Positions 52,567 to 62,618 are shown, counted from the first letter of the stretch. The stretch: 64,000 bases of DNA from a marine actinobacterium MedAcidi-G3 (GCA_000817105.1 JUEP01000001.1:45095-109094); one strand, 5' to 3'. Notes: generated from the sequence alone by a model not told the origin. Translations and numbers: made by a program.

Positions 52567-54192
52567 GTGCCCACTAGTTTGAGTTCCGCCTTGAACAATT
52601 ACGCCATCGAACAATTCACGGATACCGAAGGAGACATTCTTCGTCGGTACTTCACGAACTTAGACGAGCCTGTTTTCGCGTTGGTTAATTTGCCTGAAGT
52701 CGTTAAGGGGGCCCTATTCGCTCGATATAGCAGAACCCATAAGAGCCTTCGGCGACTCTTCTTAGATGAGTTCGTGGAGGACCTTGATGTGTCGGGTGAC
52801 CACTCCATAGATGCAACAGTTGGCTTGGCAAAAGCCGAGGAACTCTACCAAAGGGTCTTCGTTGAATACGGAGATGATTCTGTCGCCCAGTTAGGGGGAG
52901 TGCACCTCGCTTGCGAACAAGCATCTAACCTCCTAACCAAAGTTTTGGAGTGGGGCAGGCTCATGTCCTATCTGGAGCAGTCGACTCGCTATTTGAGTTA
53001 CGACACACGGATCGATGGTCGATATCGCTATCACCGAGATCCGGATGTATTGGCCTCTCCTCTGGGTACGAAGTATGTGGGCGAACTCGACCGCATCTTC
53101 GACACCTACGCCGAGTTGGTTCCGAAGCTTCAAGAATTTTACAAAAACCAACATGCACAGGGAAGCGATATCGGAGACTTGGCGTACCGCCAAACTATAC
53201 GAGCTAAGGCCTTTGATGCGGTGCGAGGTCTTCTCCCTGCAGCGAGTCTTTCTAATGTCGGGATATATGGCACAGGCCAGGCTTATGAGGCTCTTCTTTT
53301 GCGCATGAGAGCGCACTCCCTGCCTGAAGCGCGCTCTTATGCGGATTTAATGCTTACAGAACTACGAAAGGTAATACCGTCTTTCTTGCGTCGAGTTGAC
53401 GTCGAAGATCGGGGCATCGCCTGGTCTAACTATTTGGAGTCCAATGCCACGGCAATGAAAGACTTCACCGAAAATCTTTTGGGCGAGACAGTGCCCGAAC
53501 CGGCTGAAGAAGTCGCGCTCATCGACTGGGATCCGGATGGCGAGCGGAAGATGCTGGCGGCGATGATGTACCCCTATAGCCATTTGCCGGAGAGGCAATT
53601 GATTGATGTCGTTGATCGCTTGACATCAGAAGAACGGTTAGAGCTAGTGCGTCGCTATGTGGGTGAACGAAGCAATCGGCGCCACCGTCCTGGTAGAGCA
53701 CTTGAGCGTCTTGATTATCGCTTTGACATCCTCGGTGATTACGGGGGCTTTCGAGATTTGCAGCGCCACCGCCTGCTCACCATCGAATGGCAGTCACTCA
53801 GTCCAGAACATGGGTATGAAGTTCCGGAGGCGGTTGTAAGTGCCGGCTTAACAGATCGCTACGACGGAGTGATGGAACGATCCTCTGCCTTGTATGGCTT
53901 ACTGCTTCAAGATTTTCCAGAACAAGCCTCTTACGCGGTGTCAATGGCATACAGAGTTCGTTACGTAATGCAATTTAATGCGCGAGAGGCATTGCACATG
54001 ATTGAACTGCGTAGTCAGCCGCAAGGACATCCCAACTATCGACGTATTGCGCAAGCGATGTATGAACAGATTGCATCTAAAGCAGGTCACTTGGCTGTAG
54101 CCGAGATGTTTAGCTATATCGATCTAACCGCTGGCGAGGATGGACGGTTGCAGGCCGAAAAGGCCTTAGATGTTCGGCGGTCCGCACAATGA
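52567..54192 (+). CDS. Two-domain ThyX-like protein
   Basis: A 541-residue protein with two ThyX-like halves. The first half has the degenerate signature WGRLMSYLEQSTRY (residues 129-142), which keeps Ser, Glu, Ser, Arg and Tyr of RHRxxSxNExSxRY but not the opening RH. The second half has RHRLLTIEWQS (about 400-410), which keeps RHR but little else. Together they could form one flavin/dUMP site. It is annotated in related genomes as FAD-dependent thymidylate synthase; activity is unproven. GTG start. The next gene overlaps by 4 nt. Confidence 0.7.
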   Translation: MPTSLSSALNNYAIEQFTDTEGDILRRYFTNLDEPVFALVNLPEVVKGALFARYSRTHKSLRRLFLDEFVEDLDVSGDHSIDATVGLAKAEELYQRVFVEYGDDSVAQLGGVHLACEQASNLLTKVLEWGRLMSYLEQSTRYLSYDTRIDGRYRYHRDPDVLASPLGTKYVGELDRIFDTYAELVPKLQEFYKNQHAQGSDIGDLAYRQTIRAKAFDAVRGLLPAASLSNVGIYGTGQAYEALLLRMRAHSLPEARSYADLMLTELRKVIPSFLRRVDVEDRGIAWSNYLESNATAMKDFTENLLGETVPEPAEEVALIDWDPDGERKMLAAMMYPYSHLPERQLIDVVDRLTSEERLELVRRYVGERSNRRHRPGRALERLDYRFDILGDYGGFRDLQRHRLLTIEWQSLSPEHGYEVPEAVVSAGLTDRYDGVMERSSALYGLLLQDFPEQASYAVSMAYRVRYVMQFNAREALHMIELRSQPQGHPNYRRIAQAMYEQIASKAGHLAVAEMFSYIDLTAGEDGRLQAEKALDVRRSAQ

Positions 54193-54662
54193 CCGAAGGA
54201 GTTCGTTTAGCGACGCTGGCTGACCTAGAAATTCTTGAACGATTTACTGCTGAAGCGGTAGCAGAGCAAGCCGATAATAGAGGCGGAATGATCTGGGCTA
54301 AGCGAGAAACCAGAAACCCGCCCTATCGAGCAAGTCTTGAAGCAGTGTTTCATAACCCCGATCAAAATATTGTGCTGGGCGTTATCAACGATGTCCCGGT
54401 GGGTTATGCAGTTACATCCGTGGAGCTACTCCGCACGGGTGATGTGCTGGGCATCGTCTCAGATTTATGGGTGGAACCGGAAGCTAGAGAAGTCGGCGTG
54501 GGGGAGGCCCTGATAAATGCAATTATTGAGTGGTGTAAAGAGCGAAATTGCGTGGGTATTGATTCGTTGGCATTACCCGGCAATAGAGCTACCAAAAACT
54601 TCTTTGAAACCTTTGGTTTCAAGGCCCGCCTGTTAACTGTCCATCACTCTTTGGATACTTAA
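54189..54662 (+). CDS. GNAT-family N-acetyltransferase
   Basis: A 157-residue GNAT protein. VSDLWVEPEAREVGVGEALINAIIEWC is the acetyl-CoA-binding block, and LPGNRATKNFFETFGFKAR the C-terminal motif. Substrate unknown. The ATG overlaps the ThyX-like stop, and a NUDIX gene starts 3 nt downstream. Confidence 0.85.
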   Translation: MTEGVRLATLADLEILERFTAEAVAEQADNRGGMIWAKRETRNPPYRASLEAVFHNPDQNIVLGVINDVPVGYAVTSVELLRTGDVLGIVSDLWVEPEAREVGVGEALINAIIEWCKERNCVGIDSLALPGNRATKNFFETFGFKARLLTVHHSLDT

Positions 54663-54665
54663 AAG

Positions 54666-55073
54666 GTGTCATCGACTGCCGGCCCTATTTGCTGCGTTGG
54701 GGCTGTCTTGGTCAGGAACCAGAAGATCCTATTAATTCAAAGGAAAAATTCACCTGCGAAGAATCTCTGGTCAATTCCCGGAGGTCGGCTAAACCAGGGT
54801 GAGAGTTGGCAGGCGGCAGTAGAGCGCGAAGTGAGGGAAGAGACAGCGCTAGTTGCTTCGTGCGGTTCATTAATTGGATGGGTGGAACGTAAATACGACG
54901 ACCGTCGATACTTAATTGCCGATTTTCAAATAGAAGCGGACAACCTAGAAGAAGCCTCGCCGGGCGATGATGCGATAGACCTAGTCTTTGCGTCACGACG
55001 TCAACTTGGTGAACTCGAGTTGACTCCCGGATTAATTGAGTTCTTGACCCAGCACACGGTCTTAAACTTCTAG
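54666..55073 (+). CDS. NUDIX hydrolase
   Basis: A 135-residue NUDIX protein. The box GGRLNQGESWQAAVEREVREE matches Gx5Ex7REUxEE exactly. It would hydrolyse nucleoside diphosphate derivatives; ADP-ribose or oxidised nucleotides are possible. GTG start 3 nt after the GNAT gene. It converges and overlaps by 4 nt with a crotonase. Confidence 0.88.
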   Translation: MSSTAGPICCVGAVLVRNQKILLIQRKNSPAKNLWSIPGGRLNQGESWQAAVEREVREETALVASCGSLIGWVERKYDDRRYLIADFQIEADNLEEASPGDDAIDLVFASRRQLGELELTPGLIEFLTQHTVLNF

Positions 55074-55828
55074 CGGCCCTTCCATATCGGGTCACGCTTT
55101 TCTACAAAAGCCAAGGGTCCTTCTTTGAAGTCTTCGGTCTTAACGACGACCCGAAAGTGCTCCTTCGTAATTTCCCATCCGTCATCATCGGACCGCCCAT
55201 GGGTCGCAAGCACGACTTTTCGGCTCTCCCGCACTGCAACGGGGGCATTCACCACGATTCGAGATGCTAACTCGGTCGCAACTTGGACAACCGAGCCTGG
55301 CTCGCAAAGAGCGTTTACAAGGCCCAGCTGAAAGGCGCGCTCCGCAGACATCGGATCCCCTGTCAGCGCAAGCTCCATGGCGACATTTCGGGCGATAGCT
55401 GCGGGTAGCCGAAACAGTCCGCCTGCCCCTGCTATCAAGCTGCGCTTGACCTCAGGAATCCCGAAAGTTGCGGCCGTTGATGCAACCACTAGATCGCAGG
55501 ACAAAACAATTTCCAGGCCGCCCGCCAGCGCTGGACCATCCACAGCCGCAATTAACGGCTTGCTTCGCGGATACCGCACCAACCCAGCGAATCCACCCTT
55601 GTCGGTCTCGATCCGCTTACCGCTGCTAACAGATTTAAGATCCGCACCAGCACTGAATACGGGCCCGGTGGCTGCGAGGATCCCAACCCAGGCCTCTTCA
55701 TCAGCCTCAAAATTATCGAGATGCTCCTCAAGTTCGGTTGAAACATCATGGCTAATTGCATTGCGTGCTTCTGGGCGATTCAACGTAAAAAGACCGATAT
55801 TTCCGCGTTTCTCATAGTCGACAACCAA
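55070..55828 (-). CDS. Enoyl-CoA hydratase/isomerase (crotonase) family protein
   Basis: A ~252-residue crotonase. PVFSAGADLKSV and GPALAGGLEIVLSCDLVV give the oxyanion hole, and GIPEVKRSLIAGAGGLFRL the active-site helix with one Glu. TTG 55828 follows AGAGGAGC by about 8 nt and begins the family's first strand; the 55876 track start would overlap the upstream gene. Closest in style to EchA-type actinobacterial paralogues. Confidence 0.82.
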   Translation of the reverse strand: MVVDYEKRGNIGLFTLNRPEARNAISHDVSTELEEHLDNFEADEEAWVGILAATGPVFSAGADLKSVSSGKRIETDKGGFAGLVRYPRSKPLIAAVDGPALAGGLEIVLSCDLVVASTAATFGIPEVKRSLIAGAGGLFRLPAAIARNVAMELALTGDPMSAERAFQLGLVNALCEPGSVVQVATELASRIVVNAPVAVRESRKVVLATHGRSDDDGWEITKEHFRVVVKTEDFKEGPLAFVEKRDPIWKGR

Positions 55829-55841
55829 CGGATGGGCTCCT

Positions 55842-57290
55842 CTACTCAGCTGCAGACTCTTTAGAGTCCTCATCAACTATTGCGATATTGGGCGAAGGTG
55901 GGTTTTCCAATTCGGGTTGGATCGCCGTGTCCGATTCCAATCCAACGTCCGGCTCAGCGTGGCCGTCGACCCGGGCATCATTGTTGGCAGCAGCATCATC
56001 ACTTTCAGCGGACGCTTCATCCGCAATGTTGTTTTCTTGCGAAGGTTCGATGATTTGCTGGCTTTGCTCGGTCTCACCCTTTGCGGGCTTTGGGCCTTTA
56101 GGGCGACCCTTGGGCTTGCCGCGTTTGCCTCGTGTTCTCTTAACCGGTTCAATTCCGAACTGTTTAGCAATCGCAGGGATGCGGTCTGCGACTTTGGTTA
56201 TCACCCCGAGCAATTCTTGGCCGGGTTCGGTTGGGGTCTGAGCAAGAGCTGCGTAGGGTCGAATTGGGGAGAAAGCGATTGCCTCCAGGACAATCCCCAG
56301 TCTTTGTTGACTGATATCCCCGCCCAATGCCTGGTTGGCCTGAACCGTGAGAGTCTCCGCAATATCGGGCGGCAGGGGACTGCCTGCCTTTGGAGGTCGC
56401 GAACTGAGTCTCAGGGCTCGGACCACCCGCTCTTCCTTCAAGGCACTTCGAATTTCATCTTGCCATTCAAGCTGGGCTTTCTCGACACGTTGGTTCAGTC
56501 CCGAGCGGATGGCCTCAGCCAATTCTCTGCTCTCTTCGTCTCGAGCGGAGTCCTCTGCAGCTACTAAGACTGTTCGCAGATCCCGGATATCGACATCAGA
56601 CATGTTAGCTAGTGCCGCATCGGCGCGGTCTCGCCACTCAGCGATTTTGAGTTGAGGAAGGAGAGCCTCTGCCAGCGCAATCAAGGCGTCGGCTCGAACT
56701 GCGTCATTGCCTTCTTGAGAGGCTCGTTCGTTCTGGGTATCGATCTCCTTGCGAACTGCAGCAATGCCGCCACGGGACACCTGGTCTGCGATAATCCGTT
56801 GCTCCTCAGGTAATGCGTCGATAAAGGCTTTCCTGTGGACGCGGCCTGGCTTTAGCTTGCGCGCCTTTGGTTTACTGGGAGCGTCAGTCTGGGGCTTCCG
56901 CGGCTTTCGATCGCCGTCATTCTTTTTTCTATTGTTCGGTTTTTTGGCTCGATCTGATTTGTCGCGCTGACCGCCGCCTTTTCTCCGATCTGAGCGACCT
57001 TTACGCGCTAGTTGGGTAGTTACTCCATCGACTTCCTTACCGGTTCCCATGAGTTCGATACGTTCGTCGTCAGGACGTCCGCTGCGACCTTTTGGAGGGA
57101 GCACAGCGGTAATGAAGATCCCATCTATCTCAAAGTCGGCATCAGCTCGGCAAACATCACCCACTCCTGCTCCGGGATAAAGGACATCCCCTTCGAGAGT
57201 TCCCTTAGGTTGCTTGGCGCCGGCGGCTCGCCAGGTCCAGGTTCCATCGTCTCGCTGACTTGTCAGCTCAACTTCGATACGTCGGCTCAT
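55842..57290 (-). CDS. Highly charged protein with OB-like N-terminal domain, unknown
   Basis: A ~482-residue protein from ATG 57290 (the 57368 start is unsupported). The first ~80 residues form a beta-rich, TRAM/OB-like domain ([24 protein letters not shown]). A Lys/Arg-rich linker ([19 protein letters not shown]) leads to a helical core (about 150-330), a second basic patch ([18 protein letters not shown]) and a long acidic tail. The composition suggests RNA or ribosome binding. Family not recognised. Divergent from parC. Confidence 0.6.
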   Translation of the reverse strand: MSRRIEVELTSQRDDGTWTWRAAGAKQPKGTLEGDVLYPGAGVGDVCRADADFEIDGIFITAVLPPKGRSGRPDDERIELMGTGKEVDGVTTQLARKGRSDRRKGGGQRDKSDRAKKPNNRKKNDGDRKPRKPQTDAPSKPKARKLKPGRVHRKAFIDALPEEQRIIADQVSRGGIAAVRKEIDTQNERASQEGNDAVRADALIALAEALLPQLKIAEWRDRADAALANMSDVDIRDLRTVLVAAEDSARDEESRELAEAIRSGLNQRVEKAQLEWQDEIRSALKEERVVRALRLSSRPPKAGSPLPPDIAETLTVQANQALGGDISQQRLGIVLEAIAFSPIRPYAALAQTPTEPGQELLGVITKVADRIPAIAKQFGIEPVKRTRGKRGKPKGRPKGPKPAKGETEQSQQIIEPSQENNIADEASAESDDAAANNDARVDGHAEPDVGLESDTAIQPELENPPSPNIAIVDEDSKESAAE

Positions 57291-57498
57291 CGTTGCTCCG
57301 GGCTTTCCGGCTAGTCGGGCGGGAGGCGGCAGGGGAGAATTGGCCCCCTCGCTGGTCCCTAAGTACAAAGGTAAACGTTACCGAAATAACTGTGCGTTGC
57401 AGTACATCCTCGCGAAGTGCTTTTTGTTCGGAATTGACCCGCTTCATGCGCAGAAGCGTCCTACCCTCGGCTTGACGCACAGAATCCGCAGGAATGGC
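57291..57498. promoter_or_regulatory. Divergent region upstream of parC with GGTAA-ACG-TTACC
   Basis: This 208-nt gap carries the inverted repeat GGTAA-ACG-TTACC at 57370-57382, a plausible operator. No secure promoter elements were found. It is the longest gene-free stretch in the window. Confidence 0.4.
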
Positions 57499-59928
57499 AT
57501 GGCAAAAGCGAAAGCCCCCGAACAAATCGCTCGAGAAATCGTTGATATTCCCGTTGACGATGAAATGCGTGACTCGTTTATGCCCTATGCGCTTTCGGTA
57601 ACCACTAGTCGCGCTATCCCCGATGTTCGCGACGGTTTAAAACCTGTTCAACGGCGAATTCTATATGTTATGGCGGACCTGGGTTTGAGGCCGGGAACTC
57701 CGTTTCGTAAGTCAGCTGGAGTGGTAGGGGAGGTAATGGGGAAATACCACCCTCATGGCGACGGCGCCATATACGAGGCCATGGTGCGTATGGGTCAGTC
57801 ATTTTCGATGTCCGTGCCATTTGTTGACCCCAAGGGCAATTTCGGAAGTTTGGATGACCCACCAGCTGCATACCGCTACACGGAAGCCCGCTTGACTGCG
57901 GCAGCAATGGCAATGGTCGAGAATCTGGACGAGGACACGGTTGACTTCGTGGCAAATTTTGACGGCGAGCGCGATGAACCTATTTGTTTGCCGGGTGCGC
58001 TCCCAAACCTTTTAGTAAATGGAGCTTCCGGTATTGCTGTAGGAATGGCCACTAATATGCCGCCTCATAATCTCGCTGAAATTGGTGCTGCTATCGAACA
58101 CGTGTTGCTCAACCGCAGACCAAAGCCGACGGTTCATGAGCTAATGGAGCATGTCGAAGGCCCGGATTTTCCCACGGGTGGGGTTATCGTCGACGACGGA
58201 TCGCTTAGCGAAGCGTACGAAACGGGTCGAGGAACAATACGTATTCGAGCAAGGGCGGAAATCGAGAACATCACTGCGCGCCGACAGGGAATAGTAGTGA
58301 CGGAGTTGCCGTACGCAGTAGGGCCTGAGCGTGTCCAGGCGAAGATTAGGGAGCTGATCGCTGGCGGAAAGCTAGACGGCGTAGCTGCGGTCGTCGACCT
58401 CTCTGACCGTCACCATGGACTGCGTCTAGTGATTGAGTGCAAATCAGGCGTAGGCCCACATTCACTGTTGGAACGACTCTATAGATTGACACCACTAGAA
58501 GAGAGTTTCGGCATTAACAACGTCGCTTTGGTCGATGGTGTACCGACGACACTCGGATTGCGAGACCTCTGTCAGTACTACATAAATCACCGCCTAGATG
58601 TAGTTGTCAGGCGAGCGACTTATCGCCTTAACCGCGCTGAAGAGCGCGAACATATTCTCCTGGGCCTCCTGCGAGCTTTGGACAACATCGATCAGGTGAT
58701 ATCAATAATCCGCGGCTCTAAGGATGCTGCCAGAGCTAAAAGTCAGCTAATAGAAGAATTGAAACTGACCGATGTACAAGCCACTCACATCCTCGATATG
58801 CAGCTGCGTCGGCTCACGGCGCTTGAGGTTGATAAGTTGCGCGCTGAACTTGCTGAACTGCAAGCTGAAATAACTGACCTGAAGAAACTGCTTTCGTCTG
58901 AAACCCGGCAGCGGAACACTGTTCGCGATGAGCTGCGTGAACTCGTTAAGGAGTTTGCGCTGCCGAGGCGAAGCAAGGTGACAAGCGCCTCAGATCTTGT
59001 GACTATCGAGGATAATATTCCTGAGCAAGACTCCTCCGACCTAGAGGAGACCACGGACCAGCCCACTCTGGTGACCTTATCCACCTCAGGGCTTCTTGGC
59101 CGACGATCCCCTAATGAAGAGTTCACGGCGAAGCCCGGTCGTCACGACGTGCTCGCTAGGAGCTTAGAGACGTCGGGTTTTGCCACTGTGTCTGCTCTCA
59201 CTGATCATGGACGGGCCTTGACGGTGCGTGCTCGCGAAATACCCGAGATGGTCAGGGGCAGTCGCGGAGCCTCCGTAACAGAAATGTTCTCATTAAGCCG
59301 GGGTGAGAAAGTCGTGGGCCTATTCGGTGACGGCTCCGATCCAATTGTCTTGGTGACTCGTCAGGGAACAGTTAAACGACTAGAGGCCGATGCCTTGAAG
59401 CGGCTCCGCTCGGGTAGTTCCGCGATCAACCTTAAGGGCGATGATCGCGTTGTGTCCGCCTTCGTAGCGAGCGAAGATAGTGAAATTGTTATGATCGCTT
59501 CTGATGGTCAGGCATTGCGGACTGCAGCAGCCGGCGTCTCCCTTCAAGGCCCAGGAGCCGGTGGAGTAGCCGGGATGAAATTGAAGCCGGGTTCTAATGT
59601 GATGGCCGCTGGCATCGTTGAATTCGGTGCTGCTGTGGTGGTGATTAGTGACGAAGGCGCGATCAAAGCCACCGACGTAGCGGAGATTCCCAGCAAAGGT
59701 CGAGCAACAGGGGGTGTTCGGACAGTCAAATGGCGAGATTTCGAAACGACAGCTGCCTTCGGTTGGGTTGGTCGAGGCCAGCAGCTCGCAGCAGTTGTGG
59801 CCGACGCTAGCGACAGCAAAAAAGCAACGGGTGCACCGGTACCTCTATCTTTAGAACTGACACGGCGTGATGGTATGACAAGTGCTGGTGAGGATCGGAT
59901 ATTACTGATCGGGGAGTACCGCTTGTAA
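57499..59928 (+). CDS. parC: Topoisomerase IV subunit A (type IIA)
   Basis: A 809-residue type IIA topoisomerase A subunit. [29 protein letters not shown] begins the winged-helix domain, the catalytic Tyr is Y127 in YRYTEARL, and the C-terminal half is a beta-pinwheel. No GyrA-box (QRRGGKG) is visible; MVRGSRGAS stands near the expected place, which favours ParC over GyrA. ATG 57499 begins the family-like MAKAKAPEQ; the track's 57340 start is unsupported. TAATG overlap with parE. Confidence 0.85.
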   Translation: MAKAKAPEQIAREIVDIPVDDEMRDSFMPYALSVTTSRAIPDVRDGLKPVQRRILYVMADLGLRPGTPFRKSAGVVGEVMGKYHPHGDGAIYEAMVRMGQSFSMSVPFVDPKGNFGSLDDPPAAYRYTEARLTAAAMAMVENLDEDTVDFVANFDGERDEPICLPGALPNLLVNGASGIAVGMATNMPPHNLAEIGAAIEHVLLNRRPKPTVHELMEHVEGPDFPTGGVIVDDGSLSEAYETGRGTIRIRARAEIENITARRQGIVVTELPYAVGPERVQAKIRELIAGGKLDGVAAVVDLSDRHHGLRLVIECKSGVGPHSLLERLYRLTPLEESFGINNVALVDGVPTTLGLRDLCQYYINHRLDVVVRRATYRLNRAEEREHILLGLLRALDNIDQVISIIRGSKDAARAKSQLIEELKLTDVQATHILDMQLRRLTALEVDKLRAELAELQAEITDLKKLLSSETRQRNTVRDELRELVKEFALPRRSKVTSASDLVTIEDNIPEQDSSDLEETTDQPTLVTLSTSGLLGRRSPNEEFTAKPGRHDVLARSLETSGFATVSALTDHGRALTVRAREIPEMVRGSRGASVTEMFSLSRGEKVVGLFGDGSDPIVLVTRQGTVKRLEADALKRLRSGSSAINLKGDDRVVSAFVASEDSEIVMIASDGQALRTAAAGVSLQGPGAGGVAGMKLKPGSNVMAAGIVEFGAAVVVISDEGAIKATDVAEIPSKGRATGGVRTVKWRDFETTAAFGWVGRGQQLAAVVADASDSKKATGAPVPLSLELTRRDGMTSAGEDRILLIGEYRL

Positions 59929-61982
59929 TGGCCGCTGGTACCAAGAGAAATCAAACCAAAGAGGGTGCCGGGAGTTACACGGCTGAACACATCGAGGTGC
60001 TTGAAGGTCTTGAGGCGGTGCGGAAACGCCCCGGTATGTACATCGGAGGCACAGGATCAGGAGGCCTTACACACCTGCTCTGGGAAATTATCGACAATGG
60101 TGTCGATGAAGCCGCCGCAGGCCACGCAAAAATCGTGGAAGTCATTTTTCACCCAGACGGTTCCTACGAGGTCACTGACGATGGGCGGGGTATACCGATT
60201 GAGGTAAAAGACGGAAGTATCACTGCGCTCGAAGTCGTATTCACAGAGCTACATGCCGGGGGCAAATTCGGTAATGGTGCTTATGGCGCATCTGGAGGTC
60301 TCCATGGGGTAGGTGCCTCCGTGGTCAACGCGTTGTCCAGTCGTATGGTGGTTGAAGTTGATCGCAAAAGCGCCACTCACTGTCTGGCTTTTAAAGAGCA
60401 AGTTGCGGGCCAAGTTGGAAACAGCGGGCGTTTCGTTCCCGGTCACAGCTTGCGGAAAACGGGCAAAGTCCCCTCGGGTCGAACTGGCACTCGTGTTCGG
60501 TTTTGGCCCGATAAGGACATCTTCGACCCAGACGCTGAGATTAACTATGAAGAAGTCCGAGAACGTTTAGGGCAGATCTGTTTCCTGGTGCCTGGGTTGA
60601 AGATTCGGTTGGCCGACAAGCGCAAAGGCTCCAAGCGCCCGTCTGAAGAGTTTGTATCGAAGGGCGGATTGGCGGACTACGTCGATTTCTTATCAGGTGA
60701 AAACACTTCTGTGACTGGCCTGGTGCGAGTTCAAGGTGTTGGCGAGTTTCTAGAGAAAGTCCCCGTTGACGGCAAGCTGACGGAGGTCACGAGGGAATGT
60801 CAAGTCGATATTGCACTTAAGTGGGTTCAGAACTACGAGAGTCAGATAGTGAGCTTCGTGAACACAATCCCTACGCCTGATGGTGGCACGCACGTAGCGG
60901 GCTTCGAGCGTTCTCTCACCACCTCTCTAAACCAAGCGCTCGCTGCCGCTGACCCCCGCAAACTCCGGAAACTGAAAGAAGAAGCGAAAGTCCAAAAAGA
61001 GGACGCCCAGGAAGGCCTGATAGCTGTCATACGTGCGGTATTCCCCGAGCCGCAATTTCGGGGTCAGACGAAACGCGAGTTGGGTACTCCCGAAGTTCAA
61101 AAGATTGTCGGAGCCATTGCGCGGGATGGCCTTAAAGCATGGTTTGAGGGGACGGCGAAAGGTTCTAAGAAAATCCACGTTAAAGCAATCTTGGACAAGG
61201 CAACCGAAGCCATCGTGAACAGGGTCAGTACAAAACAGGCGCTTGACAATCGACGAAAAGCAGCTCAGCTTGGAAACAACGGTCTGCCTGACAAATTGTC
61301 TGATTGTCGCTTGCATCCCGATGGAGAACTACTGATCGTCGAGGGCGACTCAGCAGCCGGGCCCGCCAAACGAGCTCGCGACAGCGCCTGGCAAGCCGTC
61401 TTGCCTCTCAGGGGCAAAGTAGTCAATGCTGGTAAGGGAACAAAGAAGGCGGTCCTGGACAACGCTGAGGCGACAGCACTATTCACTGCAGTGGGGTCTG
61501 GGTCAGGTCCGGAATTCGATCTTTCGGCACGTCGGTACGACCGAATAATCCTCCTAGCTGACGCTGATGTTGATGGCAGTCATATCCGATGTCTGGTGTT
61601 GACATTGATTTATCACTACATGAGGCCGCTTCTTGCGAATGGTCATGTTTATGCAGCGCAGCCGCCCACTCATGCTTTGGTAATGGGTCAAGACAAAGAG
61701 TTTGTTTACTCCGAAGAGGAACTCGATCTGCGCGTTGCTGAGTTGACGGGAAAAGGTAGGCGTTATCGTGTTACCAGGTTCAAGGGCTTGGGTGAAATGG
61801 ATGATGATGAGCTTTTGGAGACCACGCTGAACCCCGAAACACGGGTTTTGCGACGAATAACGCTCGATGATGCCAAGACTGCAGAAAGAGCTTTCACGGT
61901 CATGATGGGCGCGCCCGTCGAACCCCGCAAGGAGTTCATTATCAAACACAGCAAAGACTATGGACACGCCTTGGACGTTTAG
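59928..61982 (+). CDS. parE: Topoisomerase IV subunit B (type IIA)
   Basis: A 684-residue GHKL ATPase and Toprim subunit. RPGMYIGGTG, IDNGVDEAAAGHA and DDGRGIPIEV are the GHKL motifs; HAGGKFGNGAYGASGGLHGVGASVVNAL the ATP lid. The Toprim domain has EGDSAAGPAKRARD and LADADVDGSHI. With ParC it decatenates daughter chromosomes. The order A-then-B is unlike gyrB-gyrA operons, which supports topo IV. Confidence 0.88.
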   Translation: MAAGTKRNQTKEGAGSYTAEHIEVLEGLEAVRKRPGMYIGGTGSGGLTHLLWEIIDNGVDEAAAGHAKIVEVIFHPDGSYEVTDDGRGIPIEVKDGSITALEVVFTELHAGGKFGNGAYGASGGLHGVGASVVNALSSRMVVEVDRKSATHCLAFKEQVAGQVGNSGRFVPGHSLRKTGKVPSGRTGTRVRFWPDKDIFDPDAEINYEEVRERLGQICFLVPGLKIRLADKRKGSKRPSEEFVSKGGLADYVDFLSGENTSVTGLVRVQGVGEFLEKVPVDGKLTEVTRECQVDIALKWVQNYESQIVSFVNTIPTPDGGTHVAGFERSLTTSLNQALAAADPRKLRKLKEEAKVQKEDAQEGLIAVIRAVFPEPQFRGQTKRELGTPEVQKIVGAIARDGLKAWFEGTAKGSKKIHVKAILDKATEAIVNRVSTKQALDNRRKAAQLGNNGLPDKLSDCRLHPDGELLIVEGDSAAGPAKRARDSAWQAVLPLRGKVVNAGKGTKKAVLDNAEATALFTAVGSGSGPEFDLSARRYDRIILLADADVDGSHIRCLVLTLIYHYMRPLLANGHVYAAQPPTHALVMGQDKEFVYSEEELDLRVAELTGKGRRYRVTRFKGLGEMDDDELLETTLNPETRVLRRITLDDAKTAERAFTVMMGAPVEPRKEFIIKHSKDYGHALDV

Positions 61983-62078
61983 GGTCTAGCGCTCATAAGC
62001 TACATTATGTAACGTAGTGTAATTATGCTATGAATCCCAGAACATCGCCGTAATGGAACCGGCCAGGTTGGCTAGTGC
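61983..62078. other. AT-rich convergent spacer with ATTATG repeats
   Basis: Between convergent parE and a small basic gene. Two copies of ATTATG lie about 18 nt apart in an AT-rich tract, and there is no T-rich hairpin. No ORF or RNA gene is seen. Confidence 0.3.
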
Positions 62079-62276
62079 CTATCGGTCTCGTCCGCCGGTT
62101 CGTTTGGGGGCGCCTCCCCCGTAACCGGTGTTTTTGCCAGCGGACCGACCGGTTGTTGGCCTGCCCTGTTGCTGCGATTGTTTTGCTTCGATTGCCTGCT
62201 TGACTTTGTCAGGCAAGGAGTCAAGCTTGTCTCGTTTAGGTTTTCGAGCGGATTTGGGTTTTTTCGGTCGGGCCAC
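62079..62276 (-). CDS. Small basic protein, DUF5302-like?
   Basis: A 65-residue, strongly basic protein from GTG 62276 (MARPKKPKSARKPKRDKLDSLPDKVKQAIEAK...). It is reminiscent of small DUF5302-type actinobacterial proteins, but not clearly. The overlapping frame from 62281 (MSWPDRKNP...) is the alternative and looks less protein-like. Confidence 0.4.
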   Translation of the reverse strand: MARPKKPKSARKPKRDKLDSLPDKVKQAIEAKQSQQQGRPTTGRSAGKNTGYGGGAPKRTGGRDR

Positions 62277-62312
62277 GACATGATCTTACGTACTCGAAGG
62301 GTTCAGAAAGCG

Positions 62313-62618
62313 CTATTCCTTGTTTCGACGCATTTTGACGATGTATCCATTCTCAGCGGCTACCCCTTCCAACCCCAGCCGGGTCGTTTGCTGCTCTTCA
62401 CGCCCGGGTACAAGACGTCCGTTTGCGGTAACAACTCTCCACCAGGGGTAGCCGTCGCTGTTGCGCAGGAAGCTCCCGACAGCTCGTGCGCTCCGAGGAA
62501 AGCCAGCTTCCTGTGCTACTTCGCCGTAGGTCAAGACCTCGCCCGGTTTTATAGACTTGAGGACTTCACCCACTGCTTGCCGGAAGGGGTAATTCTCGAC
62601 ACGACTGTCAGGCTCCAC
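62313..62618 (-). CDS. Alkyltransferase-like (MGMT-fold) protein
   Basis: A ~101-residue MGMT-fold protein from GTG 62618; the 62723 track start would overlap the divergent gene. VENYPFRQAVGEVLKSIKPGEVLTYGEVAQEAG and RSARAVGSFLRNS are the DNA-binding helix-turn-helix. The alkyl-acceptor PCHR is replaced by PWWRVV, so it cannot dealkylate and is an ATL-type protein that flags O6-alkylguanine for nucleotide excision repair. Confidence 0.8.
   Translation of the reverse strand: MEPDSRVENYPFRQAVGEVLKSIKPGEVLTYGEVAQEAGFPRSARAVGSFLRNSDGYPWWRVVTANGRLVPGREEQQTTRLGLEGVAAENGYIVKMRRNKE

Noticed and set aside
55917-56567. 216-residue plus-strand ORF antisense to the charged protein
   Set aside because: It lies inside a stronger minus-strand gene with charge-block composition; its residues look like a shadow and no start site is visible.
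62072-62281. Alternative frame of the small basic gene
   Set aside because: Composition less protein-like than the frame from GTG 62276; cannot both be real.
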